From contig JBAKBP010004466.1 in the NCBI GenBank assembly GCA_037953745.1, forward strand, positions 62,001 through 126,000: a stretch of DNA of 64,000 nucleotides, read 5' to 3'. Shown here piece by piece: positions 49,070-59,339 of the stretch. The stretch's first letter is position 1. Each line of letters opens with the position of its first letter. Under the pieces are notes generated by a model that worked only from the letters and a program-made list of their open reading frames with translations, made no database searches and was not told the origin of the DNA. Source of the DNA: Lithodes maja (taxonomy: Eukaryota > Arthropoda > Malacostraca > Decapoda > Lithodidae). Position numbers and translations under genes: made by a program.

Positions 49070-50020
49070 TGAAATGCCGGGTGTGAAGGGAATTCATGGT
49101 CTCCTGAAATATCCCCAGGCTACCTTTAGGATCAACTTTTCCTGGTACCTGGCGCGGGGTACGAACCTCTGAAGGGAATTTAACCCCCCTAAAAACCCAC
49201 AGGTGTTGAGATGCCTTGGGTGGGGTTCGAACCCTGGTTAGTGACCCAACCATCACCACCAGGCCCGCGCGCTAACCCACTGTACTACCACGGACGTACT
49301 AAAAGTATAGCAACCTTAGTCCGATATTTAAGAAGCAGGTGATAGTCTCGTGGTGTTATCACGTGATGAGTTTATTGGACTTACCATCTACGACTATTTT
49401 ACGCTATACCTGACGTCAACTCGGGTTAGTATTATTGTGGGTGCGGGACATTTTCGAGGGCATTACATTACATCCTTCTTTAACTAGGCTAGTCCCTAGC
49501 CTATTTTAAGGTCGTAAGGTATCGTAGCTGTATCACCTCAGCAATCTCAATATTGTTAGGGTCCGCGTGATGGGTGCTCTATGTAGCTACCAGATCACGT
49601 TCCGTGACTGCCACCAATGAAATGCCGGGTGTGAAGGGAATTCATGGTCTCCTGAAATATCCCCAGGCTACCTTTAGGATCAACTTTTCCTGGTACCTGG
49701 CGCGGGGTACGAACCTCTGAAGGGAATTTAACCCCCCTAAAAACCCACAGGTGTTGAGATGCCTTGGGTGGGGTTCGAACCCTGGTTAGTGACCCAACCA
49801 TCACCACCAGGCCCGCGCGCTAACCCACTGTACTACCACGGACGTACTAAAAGTATAGCAACCTTAGTCCGATTTTTAAGAACCAGGTGATAGTCTCGTG
49901 GTGTTATCACGTGATGAGTTTATTGGACTTACCATCTACGACTATTTTACGCTATACCTGACGTCAACTCGGGTTAGTATTATTGTGGGTGCGGGACATT
50001 TTCGAGGGCATTACATTACA
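49070..50020 (-). mobile_element. TRIM element, complete minus copy
   Basis: Two 403-bp LTRs (49070-49472 and 49618-50020) flank a 145-bp interior holding a PBS and a polypurine tract on the minus strand. The total is 951 bp. The LTRs are nearly identical, suggesting recent insertion. It abuts the plus TRIM tail to tail, with only TTAA (49066-49069) between them. Confidence 0.88.
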
Positions 50021-51136
50021 TATTAGGTGAAATTATAAAACATATTTATTTGTTAATAGTAGAGCAAGAAATATTCGCATACATAGACATTTCAATAATT
50101 CAGAGGAAGAGTGACGGATTAATTACCGTGACGAACACTGATTGTCTGAACTTGACTCTTGGTCAAGGTCACGAGGCTGTTTTTGGTTGAGGCAGTGCTG
50201 TGAACTACATGATAGCAAGCTGGGTATTATTTAATTTCTTTTTTATTTTATGTAGCCTATGTACAGTAGTTTATATATATTTATATATATTTATGTTACT
50301 GTAAGGTATATATGGACCCCAGTATGGTCCCCTCTGTACTGTGTGAGTCTGAAATAAAGTATTATTATTATTATATTATTATACCCCACCCACCCCTCGA
50401 TATATCTACGTTCCTACTGGCCCTCACGCAGCCGTGGTGCTTAGCGCGGTCGAACCTATATTTCACAAATGTTATGATATTTATATATATGCGTGTACTG
50501 TTACTTAGTAATATTGTATTGTGTAACCTAATCAACCCGAATGATATACATTTAAGTAAGAATACACCGAAATATAATCGTGATTAGGCTCGAATGGAGT
50601 GGCACCGCGGCTGCGGCCAATGTTTATAAACAACATGCTTTAGGCCTACATATCAAGATCAATAATTAATGATCCATCATTTCGATATTATTTTGATCTA
50701 GTTGAATTTGTAAAAAATTGTGATGACTATTCCTATAATATAATCGCTTACTTTGAGGTATTATATATAATAACTCCGGTAGGTTATCGGCCTTCTATAG
50801 GATTATGACGCTTCTTTCGGATATTCTGAGGATATAGCTAGGTACATTTATAATTATCACATCCAAATCGATTATTTGTATATGGATATATACACAAAGT
50901 CTTAAAACTGTTATCAAGTTCCGAAAGTCTGAATCGGGTTGAGTTTAGACCCTGTGGAAGAGCAGGGTTGAGTTGGCTTGATATTGGACACCCTTTTATG
51001 GCATTTGGGTGTGAAATACGACACCATTTCCAGTCTATCGGAGATAGTGGTGGTAAAAGAAAATGCGGCAAGTTGATGTTCCTTGTATCCCTCTTTACTC
51101 TGTTCTGTTGTGTGTTTCGTATTTCAATATAATACA

Positions 51137-51203
<67 letters not shown>

Positions 51204-51590
51204 AAGAGAAAGAATTTCGCTTAACTCAGACGATTTTGGTTAATTTTGGGTACAATTTGAGTTGTAAACAAGTCGCTGCTAGCGCCTGACAGACGGATGT
51301 AAACAATCCTCCTCAAGGACTTTTAGTAAATAAAGACCGGAAAATTTGTTATTAATTGATCTTTAAAAATAAATCCAACTTAGCAGTTTCATTATTATCT
51401 AATCATGTCTGTTTATGTTAAGCCAAATGTCATAACTTCAACTTAGTCATATCATACCAGAGAACATATTTATAAAAATACTTTTTAAAAGTCACCCACG
51501 AAGTCTTGTCACGTTTTCTGTTACATCGTAGATGCCACCATTTTCTTCCTTCCTCAACAACTGGGAGACTCAGCACCCCCTGGCCACACA
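50021..51590. other. unassigned region with microsatellites
   Basis: No gene is recognised. An AATAAA signal followed by (ATT)n at 50352-50381 looks like the 3' end of a retroposed sequence. (AT)n runs at 51137-51198. Confidence 0.5.
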
Positions 51591-51593
51591 TCA

Positions 51594-54062
51594 ACTTACT
51601 TACTTGTTACTTGGTGTGGAGTTTCTCAGCCGCGCTCCGTCACTAGATGTGATGCTCGTTGCAGCTGCCCTTTAAACCATCTAGCACTTGTAGTCTTGTC
51701 TCACAGTGCCATCTTCTAAGTCATAACACTCCCTGAACAAATGTGTTTTTAGTGACTTTTTAAAGGCCTTTATGTTCGCACACCTTTTCACATTAACTGG
51801 TAGATTATTATAAAGTCTCGGTGCACTCTTTTCGAAGGCCCTAAATCCAAATTCATGATTGCACCGTGGCTCATTCAATTGATGCAGCACGTTGCCATGT
51901 CTCAGCATCATATCAGTGCCAACATTGAAGTCTTCCAATAAGTCTCGCACATATTCCGGCTTTCCAAAGTTCAAAGCTTGATACACTATAACACACAGTT
52001 TGAATATGATCCTCGCTTTCACCGGCAGCCAATGCAGGTCAATTAATGCCGGCGTTATACTCGCACGGAATGGTAAACTCTTTATTAATCTTGCTGCTCT
52101 ATTCATTATAAGTTGTAGTTTTCGTAGCAAGTAATTTGGTAGTCGATAATATAGAGAATTACAATAGTCTAATTTACTAATTACATGATTGTGGATCAAC
52201 ATTTTGGTTGTATTAATATCCAGATATTTTCTCACAAAAGCAATATTCCTCAGATGATAGGCAGAGATTCGCACTGTTTGATTAATCTGGTTTTTAAATG
52301 ACAGTTCACTATCAACCAAGACTCCCAAATCCTTCACCACACTACTCACAGTCATCACACTATCATTGATATTGAGGCTTTGCACACCCAGTCTCTCAAG
52401 GTTCACCCGTCTGCCTACTAATAGGCATTCAGTTTTATTTTCATTTAATTTCAGTTGCTTTGACTCCATCCACTTCCCAATGTCTTTTAGTAAACCACTA
52501 ATCTTCTCCTCAACATTCACCACGTCACTTAGTGCCAGATAGAATTGGGCGTCATCCGCAAACAGCTTGAATTTCACTCCCTGTTTCATTAATATGCTAG
52601 ATAGTGCAATTGTATATATACAGAATAGAATTGGTCCAAGAACACTCCCTTGAGGGACGCCCCTCTCTAGATGCTTCATCTCTGAGAATTTATTACTTAT
52701 TTGCACACAATAAGTTCTGTTAGTAAGGTAACTTTGAAGGTATTCCAGCACATTACCATCAATACCAATAGCTTTACAGTCTTCTATTAGTAAGCTATGC
52801 ACCACTGTATCGAACGCAGCACTCAAGTCCAACAAAATTAAGATTCCACACTTCGCATTGTCCATTTGCACGAGTAAATCATTAATCACAGAGCACATTG
52901 TGGTTTCCGTAGAGTAAAGTCTTCTATATGCGGACTGGTTGTCTGGGAGAGCCTTCACTAAACTCAAGTGATCCCATAACTGACCCAGAATTACATTTTC
53001 AGTAATTTTTGATAGAAATGTTAAATTGGAAACAGGCCTAAAAGAGCTCAAGCATTGAGAATCAAGGCTCCCTTTAATAATAGGCTTCACAATCGCATTC
53101 TTTTCAGACGATGGAAATACATTATTTGCAATGCTACAGTTTATTATGTCAACATATATGTCCAGAAAACTGTTAAATTTTTTACTGTGCACTATTTCAC
53201 GTATCGGTATAGGATCATTACTACAATGGGTAAGTTTTGCTTTCGTAACTATGGATTTAACTGTATTCAGATCCGTCATAGTAAATTCTGTTAACTTAGT
53301 CACAGTAGGCTCAGCTACAACAACGTCTTGAGTCTCGACTACTCCAAAATTTCCAACAATGGCATTAATTTTATCACAAAAAAAGTCAGAAAAATCATTC
53401 GCCAATGTCATATCCGGAATCCCTTCTGGTAACTTATTTTTCTTCTTGTTTCCCGTCAAGTTGTCAAGTACCACATACAGCTTATTCATGTCAGATCCAG
53501 CTTCTTTTGCTTTATTCATATAGTATTCACGTTTTCTAAGCACAATGAGCCTGTTTTCTATATTCCGAGCTCTTTTATAGTTATCTCTTGCCTCTTCGGT
53601 TCGTAGACGTCTCCATAGACTCTCATATTTCTTCTTGGCCTTTTTTGCTCTTTGAATATCAGCATTAAACCACGGCGCACTATCAACTATTACTATTTTC
53701 TTTTCAATAATGGGGCACATATCTTCGTATTTTTCTCTAGCAATGCTGTTATACAGATTAGTGAAACATGACATACAGTCATCTATTAATTCACCGTGAG
53801 CACAGTGTTCTCTTTTCTTAATTAGTATTTCATTCGCAACAGTCGATATTAGTAGTTGTGGCTCAAATTTTCTTTTTGACCTACACTTTATTGTCTTAGA
53901 TTGTCTAGGTTTACTTACAAATGGCATGTTAAAAGTAACTAGTTTATGGACCGGCGAAATACAACACTCATCTTCAACATACAGCTCATTTATCATATCG
54001 CTTTCTCTATTCGTAAAAACCAAGTCTAATGCATGACCACCATCAAGTGGTCCATTCCACCA
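51594..54062 (-). mobile_element. L2/CR1-like LINE, 5'-truncated in the endonuclease
   Basis: The minus-strand element starts within the endonuclease at 54062, carries an intact RT frame, and ends with a (GTAA)n/(AAGT)n tail at about 51594-51610. The coding text continues upstream of the first ATG as WNGPLDGGHALDLVFTN, an endonuclease block. The element has therefore lost its 5' end, not its frame. Confidence 0.85.
51681..54023 (-). CDS. L2/CR1-like reverse transcriptase, intact 780-codon frame
   Basis: The domains are the endonuclease end (LVFTNRESD), a linker with DSAPWFNADIQRAKKAKKKYE (about residues 113-135), RT with SSFRPVSNLTFLSKITE, ILILLDLSAAFDTVVHSLL (first Asp), ERGVPQGSVLGPILFCIYT, LFADDAQFYLAL (catalytic pair, about residue 490), and a thumb with VVKDLGVLVDSELSF and SKLDYCNSLYYRLP. 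A C-terminus LHWLPVKARIIFKLC and SAPRLYNNLP completes the pattern. No stops or frameshifts are seen. The ATG used is internal to the ancestral ORF. The clade is judged by the LHWLPVKARI and DSAPWF blocks. Confidence 0.85.
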   Translation of the reverse strand: MVFTNRESDMINELYVEDECCISPVHKLVTFNMPFVSKPRQSKTIKCRSKRKFEPQLLISTVANEILIKKREHCAHGELIDDCMSCFTNLYNSIAREKYEDMCPIIEKKIVIVDSAPWFNADIQRAKKAKKKYESLWRRLRTEEARDNYKRARNIENRLIVLRKREYYMNKAKEAGSDMNKLYVVLDNLTGNKKKNKLPEGIPDMTLANDFSDFFCDKINAIVGNFGVVETQDVVVAEPTVTKLTEFTMTDLNTVKSIVTKAKLTHCSNDPIPIREIVHSKKFNSFLDIYVDIINCSIANNVFPSSEKNAIVKPIIKGSLDSQCLSSFRPVSNLTFLSKITENVILGQLWDHLSLVKALPDNQSAYRRLYSTETTMCSVINDLLVQMDNAKCGILILLDLSAAFDTVVHSLLIEDCKAIGIDGNVLEYLQSYLTNRTYCVQISNKFSEMKHLERGVPQGSVLGPILFCIYTIALSSILMKQGVKFKLFADDAQFYLALSDVVNVEEKISGLLKDIGKWMESKQLKLNENKTECLLVGRRVNLERLGVQSLNINDSVMTVSSVVKDLGVLVDSELSFKNQINQTVRISAYHLRNIAFVRKYLDINTTKMLIHNHVISKLDYCNSLYYRLPNYLLRKLQLIMNRAARLIKSLPFRASITPALIDLHWLPVKARIIFKLCVIVYQALNFGKPEYVRDLLEDFNVGTDMMLRHGNVLHQLNEPRCNHEFGFRAFEKSAPRLYNNLPVNVKRCANIKAFKKSLKTHLFRECYDLEDGTVRQDYKC

Positions 54063-55137
54063 CTAGCCCCGCTTCAGTGCCTCCTGATCCAGTTAACCCA
54101 AGGCAGGAAGAACCTAATAGGCCTACGACCCTCTAGGCCGAGGGCAACCAGACCTTTTTGCCCTCAATCCAACAACTAGCGGGGAGAGAAAATATTGCAG
54201 GATATATTTACTGGCAGACCTATTCATTAAGGTCAGCCTCGGGACCAGGCCACCCCGAAAAGATCACAAATTTGGCTTTAACCTTTGTTTAAAATAAGGG
54301 GTTAGGTGTTGCCAACAACCTTAGGTCAGTGCATCAGCGTTGCTGCTGACCACCATATGGTTATAGCGTTGCCAATCAGACCACTGCATAGTTAGGCATT
54401 GCCAACCAGACCACTGGTTAGGCGTTGTCAACCAGCCAACTGAGAAATCGGTAGGCCTTGCCACCGGAGAAGAAGCAAGAAGAGATGACGTCTACATGGG
54501 CCTCCCTCTCCACTCCCCTAATGAAGAAGATAAACTGCCCTATTACCTGCCTTTCCCGTATATCATTGGGGTTCCGAGTCAATAATTATCATCGTTGTTC
54601 CCTCTGTTGTGATCAGTACTTAACGCAAAGGACAGAACAAATACTCTACACACAGTTTTTGCCTTTCAGACCCCATTTGCTATCTTATAATCACGTTATT
54701 CACCTTGTGTAGGCCTATCTATTGTTATGTTACTGTCTTTCATGTCACTTGTCATATAAATAAACTGACATAAACTGTAATACGTACGTGTTTCCTGTCC
54801 TAGTTCTAAGTACCCTCATTAGAGTTGAAACCAACATACAGGATATTAGTATACGTTTGGTTAAAACGAATTTGGACAAATTCCTATTAACCATATCAAT
54901 TATATATGATTTGGCCCAAGTACATTCAGCCTATTGTATTAGTATAGGATGAACCCAAGTCAGTGAGTAAATTAAGCGATTCAGAATGATATGGTATACA
55001 GTATAATTATATACTGTATATATTGTCATGCCAACATTAAAAGTAGCCTATCACCATTACCCCAGCAACTGTGCCAGAAGGACATAAAAAACACAATATC
55101 AGAGGCCCAGAGCACCTTTCCTGCTAGGAACAGCCTC
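54063..55137. other. unassigned spacer with a GTTGCCAACCAG minisatellite
   Basis: Diverged units of GGTTAGGCGTTGCCAACCAG (about 26-40 bp) repeat at 54299-54465. A likely retroposed 3' end with ATAAATAAA lies at 54754-54764. No gene is seen. Confidence 0.5.
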
Positions 55138-55335
55138 GGGGTGGCCTGGAGCGACAATGGTAGAGCGCTCAGTTTCTAACTGGGAGGACCTAGTTCGATT
55201 CTCGGCAGGTGGAGATGTTTGGGCAATCTCCTCACACCCTTTGCCTCTGTTTCGCCTAACAGTAAAATAGGTTACGCGCCCATAAAAATAAAAAAAATAA
55301 AATAAAAAAGAAAAGAAACATGAAAACAAAAAAAG
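55138..55335 (+). mobile_element. tRNA-derived SINE with A-rich tail
   Basis: The head has D-arm AGCGACAATGGTAGAGCG, an anticodon arm with loop TTTCTAA and a box B TAGTTCGATTC (55191-55201). A 75-bp body and an A-rich tail (55284-55335) follow. It is distinct from the SINEs at 6887 and 37023. Confidence 0.75.
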
Positions 55336-55577
55336 GAACAGCCTCCGCGACACCTTCCACCAAACAGAGATGCCTTCTACCACCACCAAAATAGTAGCAG
55401 AGCCAGAGCAAGCCTTTCTCGCATTCAATATCATTATCAAACAGGGCAACGCAAACAAAGTGAACACTGAACACCATAGCAGGCGACCAGACAGGGATAT
55501 CAGAAAAATCCCCACTATTGATTGGTCACAGCAAAGTTTGAGACAGACAAACCCTTGGGATGCCCGATGCTCCCCAG

Positions 55578-56268
55578 CCTAGTTCGAGACTAGCACTACT
55601 TGTGATGTTCGATACTCACCAGCCAAGTTCGAGACTAGCACTACTTGTGATGTTCGATACTCGCCAGCCAAGTTCGAGACTGGCACTACTTGTGATGTTC
55701 GATACTCACCAGCCAAGTTCGAGACTGGCACTACTTGTGATGTTCGATACTCACCAGCCAAGTTCGAGACTGGCACTACTTGTGATGTTTGATACTCACC
55801 AGCCAAGTTCGAGACTGGCACTACTTGTGATGTTTGATACTCACCAGCCAAGTTCGAGACTGGCACTACTTGTGATGTTCGATACTCACCAGCCAAGTTG
55901 AGACTGGCACTACTTGTGATGTTCGATACTCGCCAGCCAAGTTCGAGACTGGCACTACTTGTGATGTTCAATACTCACCAGCCAAGTTCGAGACTGGCAC
56001 TACTTGTGATGTTTGATACTCACCAGCCAAGTTCGAGACTGGCACTACTTGTGATGTTCGATACTCACCAGCCAAGTTGAGACTGGCACTACTTGTGATG
56101 TTCGATACTCGCCAGCCAAGTTCGAGACTGGCACTACTTGTGATGTTCAATACTCACCAGCCAAGTTCGAGACTGGCACTACTTGTGATGTTCAATACTC
56201 ACCAGCCAATTTCGAGACTGGCACTACTTGTGATGTTCAATACCCACCAGCCAAGTTCGAGACTGGCA
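55578..56268. repeat. 45-bp minisatellite, about 15 units, with higher-order structure
   Basis: Units of 45 bp (GTTCGAGACTGGCACTACTTG plus GATGTTCGATACTCACCAG in part) run head to tail. Because 45 is a multiple of 3, both strands stay open (repeats of RLALLVMFDTHQPSS on plus). A one-base deletion (AAGTTGAGACT) occurs at 55897 and 56076, 179 bp apart, showing that a four-unit block was duplicated. Confidence 0.95.
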
Positions 56269-56302
56269 TCTAAGAAGATAAATTAATCACCTCTACGACT
56301 CT

Positions 56303-57340
56303 TAACCCATTGGCTGCGGGAGACGTTCTGGAACGCCATGGCAATTTACAGCAATTTACAGGCTTTTAAAGCCTCTTAAAGCCTGTAGAATCGAGTGTCA
56401 GTGGGCAGGACCACGAGAGGTTCCCTTCCGCTTTTCAGCATGGCGGCCGGCACACTGAAGGGTCCCCCACATATCTCTCGAGACCTCTGCAGCGCTGCCA
56501 AAGGCAAATATAGTGCGCCATTGCTCATAATTAGCGAATATTTGCCTGTGTCTTTGGTAGTGCGGGACCCCCTTCTCCCTAATGTTTAGCCCCACTAGTT
56601 TTGAGATTATAAGACGTTCGGCCCATTAGTTTGGCGATTTTAACACCTTTCGCTCCATTTCGTTGTCAAATTTAAGACCTTTCGTGCCATTTAGGTGTCA
56701 ATTTTTTCCTGGCGAGCGATAGCGAGCCTGCAATTTTAAAAGGAACCGGCCTTTGGCCGGGAAATTTTTCTACCGAAAAATTTACAAATTTATCTTGAAG
56801 GGGGGTCTAGGAGGTGTTTTTCTAAGTTTGATGGAGGTCTAGGGAGGAAACTAAACAAATATTTGGATAAATTAATTAATAGGCCATACAAACGGTCTGC
56901 CTCCTCTTAAGCTCCGATATTCAGCTCATATACTGTGTACATATTCAATGCATCACTTACTTCGCACATGTACAATATTAGCTCACACATACACACTTAT
57001 TTACACTCATAGTTACACTCACAAACACACAACCATCATTCCTCTGAGTGCTGGGGAACGAACTGATGGGAATAATACTAATAATCTATCTATAATAATA
57101 ATCTTTCTATACAAATAAAAGAAAACAAAACAAAACAATAGGAAAAGTGGGGATTGGGCCTGAGTAAATAGATAGAAATAGATAGACCAATTCCCTAAAT
57201 TATATTAATATTTATTCATAATTATAACATCACATCAATATCAATAATGTCACGATATACAGTAGCTTACAAATACAATTATTTGCCCTGTCGATATGGT
57301 AGCCTACCAATTTTCCCCCTAGACTATGGACTAATAGTAG
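56303..57340. other. unassigned region beginning with a TTAACCC end
   Basis: TTAACCCATTGGCTGCGGG at 56303 looks like one piggyBac-type MITE end, but I find no matching other end. No coding gene is seen up to 57340. The region is AT-rich, with TATCTATC-like words near 57080 and 57170. Confidence 0.4.
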
Positions 57341-57343
57341 AAG

Positions 57344-57554
57344 TATAGTCTATTCGCTGTAAGTAGGCGAGAAATCATGACTTCTATCCTCTGTAACTCA
57401 AAAAAGGCTCGAGCAAATTGGCTGTAAATTTCCACATCTATTCCTTAACTGACTCTTCCCAAATAGTAGAAATATTAGCTCGATTACTCTAGTCGTTGTT
57501 TAGTTACAGAGGTTAGAAGTCATGATTTCTCACCTACTTACAGCGAATAGACTA
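57344..57554. mobile_element. small MITE with about 55-bp inverted repeats
   Basis: TAGTCTATTCGCTGTAAGTA at the left is mirrored by TACTTACAGCGAATAGACTA at the right. The arms extend through GAAATCATGACTTCTA. The centre is about 90 bp. TA at both borders suits a mariner-type target. Confidence 0.8.
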
Positions 57555-58007
57555 TTAGTATTATGTTTAGGACCCATACAGAGCTGTTATCAGTCAGTAT
57601 GATGTGCGGGGATTCGGGTAGAAGGACTACAGTAGGATGGAGATGGTCTGTTCGCGCCAGTAATATAATTAACCGTGCATTATCACACTTCACCTGTATG
57701 ATAGCAGCAAACTGACATTATCTCCCACCATAGTCATCACATCGCACCTATATCTTAGTTATGATAAGAGTACCTCTCATATGATATTACCTCCCACCAT
57801 TCCATAACCTAAAACCCCCCATACCTTACCTATATACAATAATAGTATAGTGACAATAGTGACTTACCTAACATTTCCTCCTACCATAACCTCACAACTC
57901 ACCTACAGTATGTAATATTGAAGGTGCAGTCATGATTTTGCTAATTTTCAGTTGTAAAAGGTTACACATTCACATTATACGATTGATGTACCCATTGTGA
58001 GCGTCAA
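57555..58007. other. unassigned spacer
   Basis: AT-rich sequence with CTCCCACCAT words repeated (57721, 57792, 57870). No gene is seen. Confidence 0.4.
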
Positions 58008-58889
58008 ATGAAGCAGGATTTCCAGAGCATTTGTAACCGATTCAATTGTCCCCCGTCACAGCACCTAGAGTCTTTGTATTATTGTGATGCCAAATCTGGG
58101 CAACTAAACCCAGAAGATAGCATCTATAAAGGAGTCTGCCCTTCAAAACTAACCTCTATGGAAACTAATCCATCCAAACCATCCTCTATGACCTTACCTC
58201 CACCCCTTCAACAAAAGCAAACATTCCCGGCGGGCCAAACCACACCTCCAACCAAGACCTACAAAGAACTAATCTACCCAATACTACTGCTCCTCACTCA
58301 ACACCACAGGCAAGGCTATTCTGTCTCTTTTCAATGGATTCCCAGCCATACTGGAGTTCTCCATAATGATATTGTCGACTCTCTCGCTCGAGACATGCAC
58401 ACCGCTCAACATACTACAAAGCTGCCCTATACTGTAACCGACAAGAAGACAATCCTCCGCAAATTGGTCACTGAATCCTTCATTGACACATGGAAACTAC
58501 AAATTGCTCAAACTCATGATGGTGATATTAAAAGTGAGTGGGCTATCTGGTGCCACACTAGATACAAGTCCAGGGTTTTCAGCAAAGCCACTACCAGACT
58601 TCGCCTCGGTCACACCAGACTGGCTGCACACATGTACCGAATTGGCCTACACCCTGATGGCAACTGTGTCTATTGCCATGTCCCTGAGACCATCCACCAC
58701 CTCCTCATCGGCTGCCCACGACATCATGGAGCTCGCACCACACTTCGAAACAGTATAGTATGTCTGGGTGGTGTATTTAATTTGCATCACATCTTAGGCT
58801 ATGGTACCTTATCTACATCAAACCTTCAAGTAATCGCCAATGCACTTGCTACCTTTCTTCGTGCAAGTGGACGGATCCAAGACCTTTAA
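58008..58889 (+). pseudogene. LINE RNase H and zinc-knuckle C-terminal fragment
   Basis: The 293-codon frame has its end of an RNase H domain (SFQWIPSHTGVLHNDIVDSLA, about residues 108-128), a linker, then TTRLRLGHTRLAAHMYRIGL and a C-x2-C...H-x4-C knuckle (CVYCHVPETIHHLLIGCPRH). This arrangement ends the pol of I/jockey-group LINEs that carry RNase H. The RT is absent and the N-terminal 100 residues look like unrelated or shifted text, so it is a fragment. The sequence ends with a GAAGAAAAAGAAG tail near 59070. Confidence 0.75.
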
Positions 58890-59339
58890 AGTACAAGTAC
58901 AATACTACAAGATGTGACCACCTATCAACACCAATGCCCCTCCTGAATGACATTTAAAACACTTGCCATGGAACCCCACCAGTTTCCTTATCAAAACGTA
59001 TAATCTTACAACACTTGCACAGTTATCTGGGGAAAGTGACCCTTAGCACAATGTGCATCAACGGTGAAGAAAAAGAAGTTCGCTTGGGAATCAGCCGGCT
59101 GCCCCACCTGCCCCACTCCCTTTCATCTCGATGATCTCACCGCTTCTGAGAACTTCAGGACGAGACTGGCACAACAACCACATACCTGAGGAGATATAGT
59201 GAGACCGTCTAGCCCAGAGTCAAAGATCAAGCAAGAGGAAGGAGAAATTTACAGACTTATTGAAATAAGCTTTCATATACGAATGTAATGCCATCTACAT
59301 ATGTTGTTTTAATTTCCTAGTACTTATGCATAGAAATCT

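Noticed and set aside
51083..51289. Frame with repeated Tyr-Ile
   Set aside because: It is the translation of an (AT)n microsatellite.
54299..54465. CRISPR-like array of GTTGCCAACCAG units
   Set aside because: Units are diverged and spacer lengths irregular, there are no cas genes, and the context is eukaryotic. It is a minisatellite.
55560..56286. Open frames on both strands through the minisatellite
   Set aside because: The 45-bp unit length keeps every frame open. No non-repeat domain, good start context or conserved motif supports a protein.
56303..56600. Further piggyBac-type MITE
   Set aside because: Only one TTAACCC end is visible and no inverted partner was found, so I left it as unassigned.
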